Shown here one piece after another: positions 8,010 to 16,435 of a stretch of DNA of 64,000 nucleotides. The notes beneath the pieces are model-generated. The model made no database searches. It was not told where the DNA came from and saw only the letters and a list, made by a program, of their open reading frames with translations. The DNA is from Terrabacter sp. Root181. Its GTDB lineage: Bacteria; Actinomycetota; Actinomycetes; Actinomycetales; Dermatophilaceae. Position numbers and translations under genes: made by a program. The DNA lies in NCBI RefSeq assembly GCF_001428505.1, contig NZ_LMHU01000005.1:515297-579296 (forward strand). Direction: 5' to 3'. The stretch's first letter is position 1, and each line of letters opens with the position of its first letter.

Positions 8010-9017
8010 ATGGAGACGACGCTCATCGACGTGCACGACGACGCGGTCTGCGCCCGTGCGTACGACGTCATCATCGCGAGCAAGGGTCACGAGCGGCCGT
8101 GGCACGAACCGCCCTCGTTGGCCGAGACGCTGGTCGAGTGGCGCCACGTCGACGAGGCCGAGCGCATGGAGATCTGGGGCGCCCACGACGGCGGAGAGCT
8201 CGTCGGGGTGGCGACGCTGTGGCTGCCGCTGACGGACAACACGACGATGACCTGGTTCGACGTCCAGGTCGACCCGGCCCACCGCGGTCGCGGCGCGGGC
8301 TCGGCGCTCGTCGAGCGGCTGGTCGCGAGGGCCCGCGAGGCGGGTCGGGTCACGATGGTCGTCGACTTCCTGGTGCCTCCCGCCTCCGAGGGCCACGGCT
8401 ACCGACGCTTCGCCGAGCGGCACGGCTTCCACCTCAGCAACACCGAGATCATGCGCCACCTCCGGCTGCCCGTCGACGAGGAGCTCCTGGCCCGTCACGG
8501 CGAGCACGCCCGCCCGCGCTGGGAGGGCACCTATCGCCTCGAGACCCACGTCGGGGGAGTGCCCGAGCACCTCCAGGAGTCGCTCTGCGCCGTCATGAAC
8601 CAGCTCGCCGTCGACGCGCCCACGGGTGACATCGAGTTCGAGGAGGAGTCGCTGACACCCGTCCGCTACCGCGAGTACCTCGAGGTCGCCAGGGCTCAGG
8701 GGCGCGTACGCCTCACGACCGTGGCGGTCCACGAGGACAGCGGCGACGTCGTGGCCTACACCGACCTCCTGCTGCCCTCGGGGGCGCCGGGCGTCGCCTG
8801 GCAGTGGGGGACCCTGGTCCACCGCGACCATCGGGGACGCCGGCTCGGGATGGCCCTCAAGGTCGAGAACCTCCGACGCCTGCAGGCCGACCACCCCGAG
8901 CGGCGGCGGATCGTGACCGGCAACGACGACACGAACTCGTGGATGGTCTCGATCAACGAGGACCTCGGCTTCCGGATCGTCGAGCTGTGCCCCGCCTACC
9001 AGCGGTCGCTCGCCTGA
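8010..9017 (+). CDS. Tandem GNAT-domain N-acetyltransferase
   Basis: A 335-residue protein holding two GNAT folds. The first (residues about 1-160) has the acetyl-CoA loop DPAHRGRGAGSALVERL. The second (about 175-335) has the corresponding loop HRDHRGRRLGMALKVEN and a GND-TNSWM-xxNxxLGF C-terminal signature. The double arrangement, with acetyl-CoA motifs in both halves, resembles MshD-like or other double-GNAT enzymes, but the substrate cannot be assigned from sequence. The protein has no signal peptide or membrane segment. It is flanked by intergenic spaces of about 100 bp and appears monocistronic. Confidence 0.85.
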   Translation: METTLIDVHDDAVCARAYDVIIASKGHERPWHEPPSLAETLVEWRHVDEAERMEIWGAHDGGELVGVATLWLPLTDNTTMTWFDVQVDPAHRGRGAGSALVERLVARAREAGRVTMVVDFLVPPASEGHGYRRFAERHGFHLSNTEIMRHLRLPVDEELLARHGEHARPRWEGTYRLETHVGGVPEHLQESLCAVMNQLAVDAPTGDIEFEEESLTPVRYREYLEVARAQGRVRLTTVAVHEDSGDVVAYTDLLLPSGAPGVAWQWGTLVHRDHRGRRLGMALKVENLRRLQADHPERRRIVTGNDDTNSWMVSINEDLGFRIVELCPAYQRSLA

Positions 9018-9147
9018 CCGTCACCCGCCGGCCCACCGCCTCGACCCCTGAGTCGGGGCCGGTGGCCGGCGCCCCTCTCGTCGTTGGTGTAGCGCGGGAC
9101 GAGCGCGTCGGCTCAGGTCTGCACGCGGGGCAACCATTCAGACGTCA

Positions 9148-9159
9148 CTAACCGGTTAG
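9148..9159. promoter_or_regulatory. Perfect palindrome CTAACCGGTTAG
   Basis: A 12-bp perfect palindrome in an AT-richer stretch immediately ahead of the regulator remnant at 9174. Its form is typical of TetR/MarR-type operators, and autoregulation by the adjacent gene product is a natural guess. No promoter elements are clear enough to call. Confidence 0.4.
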
Positions 9160-9173
9160 CGACACCGATCTGG

Positions 9174-9846
9174 TTGGCATGCGGACCCGTCGATCGCCTT
9201 GATCGTCTCCTGTACACGTACGACGTCGACGGACGGGAGCTCCCGGTCCGCATCGCGGGCAACCCGACGCTCGAGCTCGTCAACACCCCCGCGGGCTGGT
9301 CGGCCGCCACCGCAGAGCAGGTCGACTACCTCGACGACTACGACGACCTCGTCGTGTGGGCCCGGGAGTGCGGCCTCGTCGACGAGGTGGCCGCCGCTCG
9401 CCTCCGGCGTACCGCCCGACGCGACCGGCTCGCCGCCGGCGCCGTCCTCCGGGAGGCCCGGCGCCTGCGCCGCGACGTCCATGACCTCGCGGTCGGCGTC
9501 GGCAGGCGCACTGCACTGACGCGGGTGTCGACGCTGGCCGTCGAGGCGCGTCAGGCTCAGATGCTCACGGCCACGAGCGATTCCGTCGCCTGGCTCTTCA
9601 CCCGCGACGCCGGCGTCCACGAGCCGTTGTATGCCGCCGCGCTGGCTTGCCGCAGCCCTGCTGACCTCCGAGGGCGGCGGGCACGTCTCCGCCGGCCCGG
9701 GCGACGGGTGCGGGTGGGTCTTCCTCAACCCGTCGGGCCGTCGGCGCTGGTGCATCATGTCGGTCTGCGGCAACCGGGCCAAGGCGCGGGCCTACGCCGA
9801 GCGGCGCCAGCGCACCGGCCCGACCTCCCCGACCGCCCTGCCCTGA
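9174..9846 (+). pseudogene. ABATE/CGNR zinc-finger transcriptional regulator, frameshifted
   Basis: The first part (9174 to about 9650) encodes an ABATE-type stress-sensing domain (RIAGNPTLELVNTP, DDYDDLVVWARECGL, then ARRLRRDVHDLA). The C-terminal CGNR zinc finger (GCGWVFLNPSGRRRWCIMSV followed by CGNRAKARAY) is intact but lies in the next frame, opening near 9631. Joining the frames around 9630-9660 restores a normal single regulator of about 220 residues. The first frame otherwise runs on into a low-complexity Arg-rich extension. Either the gene is inactivated by an indel or the assembly has an error in the GC-rich junction. The probable start is the TTG at 9174, but this is uncertain. Confidence 0.7.
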
Positions 9847-9861
9847 GCGACGGCCCCAGCC

Positions 9862-9932
9862 GCAACACACCGAGCAGGTCACAACGCACCCGAATCGGAT
9901 CCGGGTGCGTTGTGACCTGCTCGGTGTGTTGC
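9862..9932. terminator. Bidirectional 31-bp perfect hairpin
   Basis: Arms 9862-9892 and 9902-9932 are perfectly complementary (31 bp) around a 9-nt loop. The hairpin sits exactly between the convergent CGNR regulator (ends 9846) and acyl-CoA dehydrogenase (ends 9956). It is much longer than a usual intrinsic terminator and has no U-run on either strand. Confidence 0.7.
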
Positions 9933-9955
9933 AGTGGAAGCGAAGGGGGTACGCG

Positions 9956-11818
9956 TCAGAACGCGGACTCGGGGACGTCCATGAGGTCGTTGTCGGTGGC
10001 CTCGGCGATGGCGCGCTCGGCCGCGATCTTCGGCAGGACGTTCTTGGCGAAGAACGAGGCCGCCGCGACCTTGCCACGGTAGAAGTCGGCGTCCTTGCCC
10101 GAGGCGCCGCCGTCGAGTGCAGCCTGGGCGACCTCGGCCTGGCGCAGGAGCAGCCAGCCGACGACGAGGTCGCCGGCGGCGAGGAGCAGGCGCGTCGTGT
10201 TCTGGCCGACCTTGTAGAGGTTGGCCGTTTCGCCGCCCGTGCGCGGGTCGCTCTTCATGAGGTCGCCGATCATGTGGCCGACGATGCCCTGGACGTCCTC
10301 GAGCGCCCGGCCGAGCAGCTCGCGCTCGGTGTCGAGCGAGCCACCGAGGTCCTTGGCGAACTCCTGCACCTGGCCGGCGACGTACTGCAGGGCCTGCCCC
10401 TTGTCCCGGACGATCTTGCGGAAGAAGAAGTCGAGGCCCTGGATGGCGGTCGTGCCCTCGTAGAGCGTGTCGATCTTCGCGTCGCGGACGTACTGCTCGA
10501 TCGGGTAGTCCTGCAGGAAGCCGGAGCCGCCGTAGGTCTGGAGCGACTCCGTGCCGAGCAGCACCCAGGCGCGCTCCGAGCCGAGCCCCTTGACGAGCGG
10601 CAGCATGAGGTCGCTGATCCGGTTGGCGACCTCGGCGGCCGAGCCCTTCTCGAGCGGTGCGGCGGGGTTGCCGGCCTGCGCCTGGTTGACGGCGTCCTGC
10701 TGGCTCGCGGTGTAGATGACGAGCGCGCGCAGGCCCTCGGCGTACGCCTTCTGGAGCATGAGCGAGCGTCGGACGTCGGGGTGGTGCGTGATGGTGACGC
10801 GCGGCGCGGCCTTGTCGGTCATCTGCGTCAGGTCGGCGCCCTGGACGCGCTCCTTGGCGTACTCGAGCGCGTTGAGGTAGCCGGTCGAGAGCGTCGCGAT
10901 CGCCTTGGTGCCGACGAACATCCGGGCGTTCTCGATGACCTTGAACATCTGCGCGATGCCGTCGTGGACGTCGCCGAGGAGGGTGCCGACGGCCGGCTCG
11001 TGCTCGCCGAAGGTGACCTCGCACGTGGTGCTGACCTTGAGGCCCATCTTGTGCTCGACGTTGGTGACGTGGGCGCCGTTGCGCTCGCCGAGCTCTCCGG
11101 TCTCGAGGTCGACGTGGAACTTGGACACGATGAAGAGGGAGAGGCCCTTGGTGCCCGGGCCGGCGCCCTCGGGGCGGGCGAGGACGAAGTGGACGACGTT
11201 GTCGACCATGTCGGACTCGGCGGAGGTGATGAAGCGCTTGACGCCGGTGATGTGCCACGTGCCGTCGGGCTGCTGGACGGCCTTGGTGCGGCCCGCACCG
11301 ACGTCGGAGCCGGCGTCGGGCTCGGTGAGCACCATCGTCGTGTGCCAGGCCCGGTCGACGACGTGCTTGGCCAGCTTCTTCTGGTCGTCGGTGCCGAGGT
11401 GCCAGAGGAGGTTGGCGAAGGAGTAGCTCGCCGTGAACATGTGGATGGCCGGGTTGGCGCCGCAGACCATCTCGGCGACGGACCAGCGGAGCGAGGCCGG
11501 CACGACCATGCCGCCGAGCTCGGCGGGAACGTCGAGGTTGCCCCAGTCACCGTCGACGTAGGCCTTGAACGACTTCTTGAACGACTCGGGCATGGTCACC
11601 GACTGGCTCACCGGGTCGTAGACGGGCGGGTTGCGGTCGCTGTCGAGCAGGCTGTCGGCCAGCTCGTGCTCGGCGAGGCGCGAGACCTCCCGGAGGATGT
11701 CCTTCGCCGCGTCGACGTCGACGTCGGCGTAGATCCCCGTGCCCAGGACGTCCTGACGGTTGAAGACCTCGAAGAGGTTGAACTCGAGGTCTCGCACATT
11801 GCTCTTGTAGTGGCCCAT
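9956..11818 (-). CDS. Acyl-CoA dehydrogenase (long form with C-terminal extension)
   Basis: A 620-residue FAD-dependent acyl-CoA dehydrogenase. The N-terminal all-alpha region, the middle beta-domain ([31 protein letters not shown]) and the C-terminal helical domain ([20 protein letters not shown]) are complete. The extra 130 residues match the C-terminal domain of larger FadE-type enzymes. It oxidises acyl-CoA to enoyl-CoA and passes electrons to ETF; an EtfD-like protein is encoded at 33.2 kb. The start at 11818 ([19 protein letters not shown]) is the family's usual start; an upstream TTG would add 21 unusual residues. Transcription probably begins in the 190-bp gap before the tRNA-Gly gene. 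Confidence 0.9.
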   Translation of the reverse strand: MGHYKSNVRDLEFNLFEVFNRQDVLGTGIYADVDVDAAKDILREVSRLAEHELADSLLDSDRNPPVYDPVSQSVTMPESFKKSFKAYVDGDWGNLDVPAELGGMVVPASLRWSVAEMVCGANPAIHMFTASYSFANLLWHLGTDDQKKLAKHVVDRAWHTTMVLTEPDAGSDVGAGRTKAVQQPDGTWHITGVKRFITSAESDMVDNVVHFVLARPEGAGPGTKGLSLFIVSKFHVDLETGELGERNGAHVTNVEHKMGLKVSTTCEVTFGEHEPAVGTLLGDVHDGIAQMFKVIENARMFVGTKAIATLSTGYLNALEYAKERVQGADLTQMTDKAAPRVTITHHPDVRRSLMLQKAYAEGLRALVIYTASQQDAVNQAQAGNPAAPLEKGSAAEVANRISDLMLPLVKGLGSERAWVLLGTESLQTYGGSGFLQDYPIEQYVRDAKIDTLYEGTTAIQGLDFFFRKIVRDKGQALQYVAGQVQEFAKDLGGSLDTERELLGRALEDVQGIVGHMIGDLMKSDPRTGGETANLYKVGQNTTRLLLAAGDLVVGWLLLRQAEVAQAALDGGASGKDADFYRGKVAAASFFAKNVLPKIAAERAIAEATDNDLMDVPESAF

Positions 11819-12034
11819 CCGGGGACCCTCCACGTTCTGTCGCTCGTCGTGCGTCCGCACTGTCGTCGGCGGGCGCGCCAAGTTACTGGCCGGTCACTTC
11901 CATGATGCTACTGACGGGTAACGATCGCAAGGGGGAGAGGTCACGGTTGCGCCACGGGCCGGGCCGAGGGCGTATGCCGCCGGGCCGGCGCGCACCGCCG
12001 GGACCGGGCGACCTGGCATACGGCATCGGACAGC

Positions 12035-12067
12035 AGAAGGGCCCGGTCGCGATGACCGGGCCCTTCT
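12035..12067 (-). terminator. Terminator of tRNA-Gly(UCC)
   Basis: A 14-bp perfect stem (AGAAGGGCCCGGTC with its complement) around a 5-nt loop. It lies directly 3' of the tRNA gene on the minus strand, about 5 nt beyond the encoded CCA. Confidence 0.75.
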
Positions 12068-12071
12068 CATC

Positions 12072-12145
12072 TGGAGCAGGCGGCACGAATTGCACGTACG
12101 TCTTCCTTCTGGAAGAAGGCTGTTCTGCTACTGAACTACGCCTGC
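12072..12145 (-). tRNA. tRNA-Gly(UCC), atypical D and T loops, CCA encoded
   Basis: Read on the minus strand, the gene folds as a cloverleaf. The acceptor (GCAGGCG/CGCCTGC) has 7 perfect pairs, the D stem is GUUC/GAAC, the anticodon loop is CUUCCAG giving UCC, the variable loop has 4 nt, the T stem has 5 pairs, and U73 is followed by an encoded CCA. Two tertiary-core positions are unusual. The D loop is AGUAGCA, so G18 is replaced by A. The T loop is UGCAAUU, so U55 (normally pseudouridine) is G. The G18-Psi55 pair is therefore lost as a pair, while G19-C56 can still form. The first anticodon-stem pair is mismatched (G27/A43). It could be a weakly decoding or non-ribosomal tRNA, or a decaying gene; a terminator follows it. 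Confidence 0.8.
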
Positions 12146-12360
12146 GAGGCGACGCCAACCGTAGCAACTCCGGGCCGCCGGAGTCCAAACGGACGCGCCG
12201 GGAGCCTCGACCGAGCGCCGAGCGAAGGTCCTCCCAGTGCGGCCCACGGGCTCCGCTCGGTCCGCGCCGTGCCCGGTGGCATGGTGCGCCACACCACCGG
12301 GCCGGCGTCGCTCGAGGTCGCGGGCTGAGCCACGTCCAGCGACCGGGCGTCAGCGGACGC

Positions 12361-12855
12361 TCACGACCCGTCGCGCAGGCGGCGGGCGAAGGCCGACGAC
12401 CTCGCCCGGAGCTCCTCGATGCGCCGCTCCACGAGCGCGAGCGGGTCGAGGCCGCCCTCCATGCCGTTCGGCAGGCGCCGGACGTGGGTCGAGCAGCTGA
12501 AGTCGGCGTGCACGAGGGTCCCGAGGCTGTTGCCCTCGCGCCCGGCGGCGCCCGCCCGGCGTGCCACGAAGAGCGTGACGTCGCTCGTCGCGAAGACGTC
12601 CTCGCACCACGCGCACATCGTGCTGGCCTTGCGGGTCCGCTCGGAGGCCCGCAGGAGCAGGCCGACGGGTTCGTCGTCGACGGGGATGACGGCATACGCC
12701 CGCTGCGGGTTGCTGCGGTCGACCCAGCCGAGGTAGTCGAGCGACTCCCAGCGGAGGCCGAGGTCGAGGTCGGCGGGAAGGTTGGCCTGCTTGGCCTCGC
12801 GCCGCGACGCGTTGACGAAGGAGGCGCGAATCTCTTTGTCTGTCAGTGGTTTCAC
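12361..12855 (-). CDS. FBP (FusB/FusC-like EF-G-binding) domain protein
   Basis: A 164-residue protein opening MKPLTDKEIRASFVNASRRE, the characteristic N-terminus of actinobacterial FBP-domain proteins. A treble-clef zinc finger is visible as CAWCEDVF and, about 40 residues later, CSTHVRR. FusB-family proteins bind EF-G on the ribosome and relieve fusidic-acid stalling; most actinobacterial members have not been tested. The ribosome site is weak. The gene ends 215 bp before tRNA-Gly(UCC) and is transcribed toward it. The segment 12146-12360 contains no convincing gene. Confidence 0.75.
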   Translation of the reverse strand: MKPLTDKEIRASFVNASRREAKQANLPADLDLGLRWESLDYLGWVDRSNPQRAYAVIPVDDEPVGLLLRASERTRKASTMCAWCEDVFATSDVTLFVARRAGAAGREGNSLGTLVHADFSCSTHVRRLPNGMEGGLDPLALVERRIEELRARSSAFARRLRDGS

Positions 12856-13194
12856 GGTCTGTTCCTGTCAGTCGGGCAGGACCGGATGGCCCGGTCAGCC
12901 GGGGTGGGGGAGGTGGCGCGGGACCGGGACCGCTGAGCAGGCCATGACGGCCACCCACCTCTCCGCGGGCCTCCCCGCTGACGACTGACGTGCCCCGACG
13001 GAGCCGCGTCCATGGTGCGTGGTGGGGGGTGCGCCGGTCCACCCGATAACGGCGCGGGCCACCGCCGAGAGGCGTATGCCGTGGGGTCACGGCGCGCCTC
13101 ACAGGCGCCCTGAATGCCCCTGATGTCCGCTTGAATACCTTTTGACTTGTCATTCATTGCCATAATCTGACGTTCCACGCACTTTTCGTGACCT
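12856..13194. other. Intergenic region, no gene seen
   Basis: This 340-bp region separates the divergent FBP gene and riboswitch-NlpC unit. It becomes AT-richer near 13130-13180, which is a likely promoter zone for both directions. One GTATGCCG octamer lies at 13074. Open frames here lack coding character. Confidence 0.6.
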
Positions 13195-13404
13195 GTCTGT
13201 CACCGTCGATGGATGCTCATCGCCCGGGGTCCTCCCCGAGCGGCCCACCGGACGCCGAGTCCTGTCCACCGGTGGGGCAGCCACGCAATAACGGACAGGA
13301 GTGGGGGACCCACTTTCGGGCCGGTCAGCCGGTCCTTGGGGTGAAGCCGCATCTGCGGCCGGGCATCTTCCGCCCGAACCCGACAGCTCACCTCACAGGC
13401 GTGG
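13195..13404 (+). promoter_or_regulatory. c-di-AMP (ydaO/yuaA) riboswitch
   Basis: The leader of the NlpC/P60 gene carries the conserved ydaO-type blocks in order: GGGGGACCCACTTTCGGG near 13303, CCTTGGGGTGAAGCCGC near 13334, then GGCATCTTCCGCCCGAACC and GACAGCTCACCTCACAGGCG ending near 13402. These are the hallmark positions of the actinobacterial c-di-AMP riboswitch, which typically sits upstream of cell-wall hydrolase genes and turns them off when c-di-AMP is high. The start codon follows 15 nt after the last conserved block. The 5' boundary is approximate. Confidence 0.88.
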
Positions 13405-13418
13405 GAAGGAAGTCCACC

Positions 13419-13970
13419 ATGTCCATTTCTACCCTTGCACGCCGAATTCCCTTGCAGTCCTTGGCGATCACGCCACTACTAGCAGCCGCTCTCCTCGTCG
13501 GGACCGGAGGCGCACCGACATCGTCGGTCTCGCCCCACGCGGCAACAGGCTCAGCGCAGGGTCCGGTCACCATCAAGGCCAGGTCGGTCGCCTACGTCTC
13601 CGCCTACGCGCGAGCCGTCCGAGGAAGGGCGGCGGTGAAGATCGCCGCCGCACAGCAGGGCGACCCGTACCGGTACGGCGCCGCGGGTCCGTCGGCGTTC
13701 GACTGCTCCGGCCTCGTCTACTACACCTATCGCACGCGCCTCGGTGTCGGTGTGCCGCGCACGGCCAGCGCGCAGCGGCTCGCCAGCGTCCGCATCAGCA
13801 AGTCGAACCTCCAGCAGGGAGACCTGATCTTCTTCCTGTCCGGAGGACGCGTCTACCACGTCGGGATCTACGCCGGCTACGGCAAGGTCTGGCACTCGCC
13901 CAAGCCCGGTCAACGCGTCCAGCTCTCGAGGATCTGGACGACGAGCTGGGTGGCGGGCCGCATGCCCTGA
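13419..13970 (+). CDS. Secreted NlpC/P60 peptidoglycan hydrolase
   Basis: A 183-residue exported protein. The N-terminus (basic MSISTLARRIP, then SLAITPLLAAALLVGTGG) is a signal peptide. Residues about 70-183 form an NlpC/P60 cysteine peptidase with Cys in AFDCSGLVYYTY, His in RVYHVGIYAG and a downstream polar position in VWHSPKPG. Such enzymes cut the D-Glu-diamino-acid bond of peptidoglycan stems. No SH3 or LysM anchoring domain is present, so this is a minimal hydrolase. The gene sits directly behind a c-di-AMP riboswitch, linking its expression to cell-wall and osmotic status. The downstream DUF6345-like gene begins 149 bp later and may be separate. Confidence 0.92.
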   Translation: MSISTLARRIPLQSLAITPLLAAALLVGTGGAPTSSVSPHAATGSAQGPVTIKARSVAYVSAYARAVRGRAAVKIAAAQQGDPYRYGAAGPSAFDCSGLVYYTYRTRLGVGVPRTASAQRLASVRISKSNLQQGDLIFFLSGGRVYHVGIYAGYGKVWHSPKPGQRVQLSRIWTTSWVAGRMP

Positions 13971-14118
13971 CGGCTTCGGTGTCGGCCGTCGCCTGCGGCG
14001 TCGGAGTCGATCCAGACCGGGAACGAGCGTGCCACGTCGCGAACTGCGACCTGTATCACTGGTCCGGTCGTGGACCACTTGTCCGTGCGTCGCCTGACGC
14101 AAGGAACAGGGAGATCCC

Positions 14119-15750
14119 ATGACCATGTCACTACCCGTCTTCGAGCTGGGTCGACCCGAGCTCGACCCCGGCCGCGTCGCAGCTCTCGCAGCCGACCTCT
14201 TCGAGCTCGAGGGTGAGGTCACCGAGGATGGTGAACGACTCTCTGTCTCCGACGAGAACCTGCTCCTCGAGGTGTTCGTCGCCTCGGGGGACCTCTTCGC
14301 TGCGGACCGCGCCCAGCTCTGGAACCCCTCACTGCGGCCCTCGCTGCCGAAGCCCGAGGAGGCCTACGACCGGGCCCGCGAGCTGATCCGGCGTCACGAC
14401 CTGTGGCAGACGCAGGGGGACCTGGTCGAACTCGTCGAGCTCGGCGCCGGGGCCACCCATGTCGCCGCCCGAGGGCGTCGACGCGCTCGGGCGGACCGTC
14501 GAAGCCGTCAGCTCGACGTGCAGGCGCGCTTCGTCCTCGGCATCCGCAATCCGGGGGTCGACTCGGAGTCGAAGGTCCTTCCGGTCATCGGAGGTGGCGG
14601 GAAGCTCACCTTCACCTTCGGCGACGGCGGCCGGCTCATCGGCGCCAACGGAGGCTTCCGCCCGATCGGGGAGCCGCACGTCGTCGATGCCCTCGACGTG
14701 GACGAGGCCTTCGCGCGGCTCGGCGCCGACGGCGACCTCGGCGAGGTCAACCGCCGCGGCGCCTACCTCGCCTACTACATGGCTCCCGGCGATGTCGTCC
14801 AGGAGCTGCTCACACCGGTCTGGGTCTTCACGAGCGACTTCGAGGTCGAGCACGCCGGCGGCAAGGGCAGCTCGACCGTGCACGCCCGCCACACCTTCGT
14901 CGCGGCGACCGACCACGGACCGGTCTTCCCCGAGGTCGAGGTGCAGCCCGAGCGATCCGACCGCGCGCCCGCAGGACGGGCACCGCGATCCGAGCGTGCT
15001 GCGCGCGCGCTCAACCCGAGCGAGGCCGGGACGAGCTGGGTCAAGCAGATCGACCAGAGCCAGCCGCTCAACGGGAGCCCGGCGAACGCCCAGGGCTTCG
15101 TCGACGGGCTCTCGGCCGACGGCTGGCAGACGAACTTCAACTGGGGAGACCTCAACGCGTGGGAGTCCGACTGGCACTCCGACGACGACACGTGGGTCGA
15201 TGCCGCCGACTTCGTCTTCTACACCGGCCACGCCAACCAGAACGGCTGGGTGCTCTGCGTGCCCGGCAAGAAGCAGTCGGTGCTCCTGACACCCAGCGCC
15301 GTCGGCGCTGCCCCGGCCTCGCCCGGGGACCTGTACGGCCAGAACGACCTCGAGTGGTTCGCCGTCGCCGCGTGCGGCCCGCTCCAGGACGACGTCATCT
15401 CTCCCGGAGGTGGCGACGTGCTGAGCCGCTGGGACGGCGCCTTCGACGGCCTGCACACGATGCTCGGCTACGGCGCCATCACCTTCGACAACACCGACGA
15501 GGGCCGCAAGCTCGCCCGCTACACGCGGGACGGGATGAGCGTCATCGACGCCTGGTTCAGGACCGCCAGGGAGGTGCAGCCCGCCACGAACAACCGGGGC
15601 GCGCCGGACGGGCCGGACATCTGGGTCGGCGCGATGTGGGTCACCAAGGCCGGCGTCGACCCCTCGAGCGACCACATCTGGGGGCACGGGTCCGTCTCCG
15701 CCGACCCGGCAGCCCCCTCCCAGCTCGTCTGCATGTGGACGACCTGCTAG
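14119..15750 (+). CDS. DUF6345-like protein
   Basis: A 543-residue protein without signal peptide or membrane helices. The N-terminal 300 residues are acidic and include a beta-rich segment (VLPVIGGGGKLTFTFGDGG) and YLAYYMAPGDVVQELLTPVW. The C-terminal 240 residues carry FVFYTGHANQNGWVL, DLEWFAVAACGPL and GLHTMLGYGAITFDNTDEG. The TGHAN histidine and the AACGPL cysteine stand in a caspase/gingipain-like order, as in DUF6345 proteins. A cysteine-peptidase-like fold is an inference; no activity is established. A strong hairpin at 15765 follows the stop. Its relation to the upstream NlpC/P60 gene is only positional. Confidence 0.6.
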   Translation: MTMSLPVFELGRPELDPGRVAALAADLFELEGEVTEDGERLSVSDENLLLEVFVASGDLFAADRAQLWNPSLRPSLPKPEEAYDRARELIRRHDLWQTQGDLVELVELGAGATHVAARGRRRARADRRSRQLDVQARFVLGIRNPGVDSESKVLPVIGGGGKLTFTFGDGGRLIGANGGFRPIGEPHVVDALDVDEAFARLGADGDLGEVNRRGAYLAYYMAPGDVVQELLTPVWVFTSDFEVEHAGGKGSSTVHARHTFVAATDHGPVFPEVEVQPERSDRAPAGRAPRSERAARALNPSEAGTSWVKQIDQSQPLNGSPANAQGFVDGLSADGWQTNFNWGDLNAWESDWHSDDDTWVDAADFVFYTGHANQNGWVLCVPGKKQSVLLTPSAVGAAPASPGDLYGQNDLEWFAVAACGPLQDDVISPGGGDVLSRWDGAFDGLHTMLGYGAITFDNTDEGRKLARYTRDGMSVIDAWFRTAREVQPATNNRGAPDGPDIWVGAMWVTKAGVDPSSDHIWGHGSVSADPAAPSQLVCMWTTC

Positions 15751-15764
15751 CCGGAGCGGACGCA

Positions 15765-15799
15765 CGAGGGCCCGGACCGGCACACGGTCGGGGCCCTCG
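15765..15799 (+). terminator. Intrinsic-type terminator
   Basis: Stem CGAGGGCCCGGACC pairs with GGTCGGGGCCCTCG, with two internal mismatches and a short loop. It lies 15 bp after the DUF6345-like gene and could also serve the tRNA-Gly(CCC) read from the other strand. Confidence 0.7.
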
Positions 15800-15824
15800 C
15801 GCTGCTGCATCCTTCGTGGCGTGG

Positions 15825-15895
15825 AGCGAGCGACGGGAATCGAACCCGCGTATCCAGCTTGGGAAGCTGGCGCTCTACCATTGAGCTACGCTCGC
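15825..15895 (-). tRNA. tRNA-Gly(CCC)
   Basis: The minus strand folds into a standard cloverleaf: acceptor GCGAGCG/CGCTCGC, D-arm AGCTCAATGGTAGAGC, anticodon loop TTCCCAA giving CCC, and T-arm with canonical TTCGATT. Discriminator U73, no encoded CCA. Its D and T loops are normal, unlike those of tRNA-Gly(UCC) at 12.1 kb. Confidence 0.95.
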
Positions 15896-16003
15896 ACGGC
15901 CGCCCGGAGGTGCCCCGCGAAGGGTCCGCAAGGCGGCACGCGGCGTCAGTGTAGCCGACACCGCGCCAGTGCCAGGAACGCGACCCCAGGGGCCGAAACC
16001 GTC

Positions 16004-16435
16004 ATGGATCTCGCCAAGCAGACCGCCTTCGTCGACCACGTCCGCGAGCGCGGCGGAGCGAGTGCCCAGGTGGCCGTCACCCTCGAGCAGTTCTTCGAGG
16101 GCAACGACTGCGAGTGGTGCATCGCACCCAACCGTCCCGAGGACATGCCGCTCGACACGGTGCGCCGGGTGCTCTTCGAGCTGCGCGAGCACCCGGAGGT
16201 CCACGACGTCCGGGTCGAGCTCGACGTCCTCGAGTTCCAGGACTTCCCCGACGACGAATGGCCCTACGCGAGTGGGGTGGCCGTCGTCACGACCTTGCTG
16301 CCGGAGGAGGTCGACGCGATGACGATCGACGCAGACACCGAGTCGAGCGGTGGTCCGGCCGCGAGTGCCGAGTGGCTCGTCGACGGTCCCGTCGTCCCCC
16401 AGGGCCACCACTACGTCGGCGTGTGGTGGGACTGA
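16004..16435 (+). CDS. Uncharacterised acidic protein
   Basis: A 143-residue soluble acidic protein starting MDLAKQTAFVDHVRERGGAS. Segments such as VTLEQFFEGNDCEWCIAPN and RVLFELREHPEVHDVRVEL suggest an alpha/beta fold, and the final VPQGHHYVGVWWD is Trp/His-rich. No family is recognised. Its stop overlaps the next gene's start (TGATG), so it is co-translated with the SMP-30-like gene and may act with it. The upstream 110 bp include tRNA-Gly(CCC) on the opposite strand. Confidence 0.65.
   Translation: MDLAKQTAFVDHVRERGGASAQVAVTLEQFFEGNDCEWCIAPNRPEDMPLDTVRRVLFELREHPEVHDVRVELDVLEFQDFPDDEWPYASGVAVVTTLLPEEVDAMTIDADTESSGGPAASAEWLVDGPVVPQGHHYVGVWWD

Noticed and set aside
6348..8894. Long minus-strand open frame over the acyltransferase and GNAT genes
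   Set aside because: Antisense shadow of two genes with clear motifs; composition is Glu/Arg/Gly/His-rich as expected from a GC-rich shadow.
12852..13178. Minus-strand open frame of 108 codons before the riboswitch
   Set aside because: Only its beginning has a non-Arg-rich composition, because the DNA there is AT-richer (promoter). The rest is low-complexity Arg/Pro/Ser.
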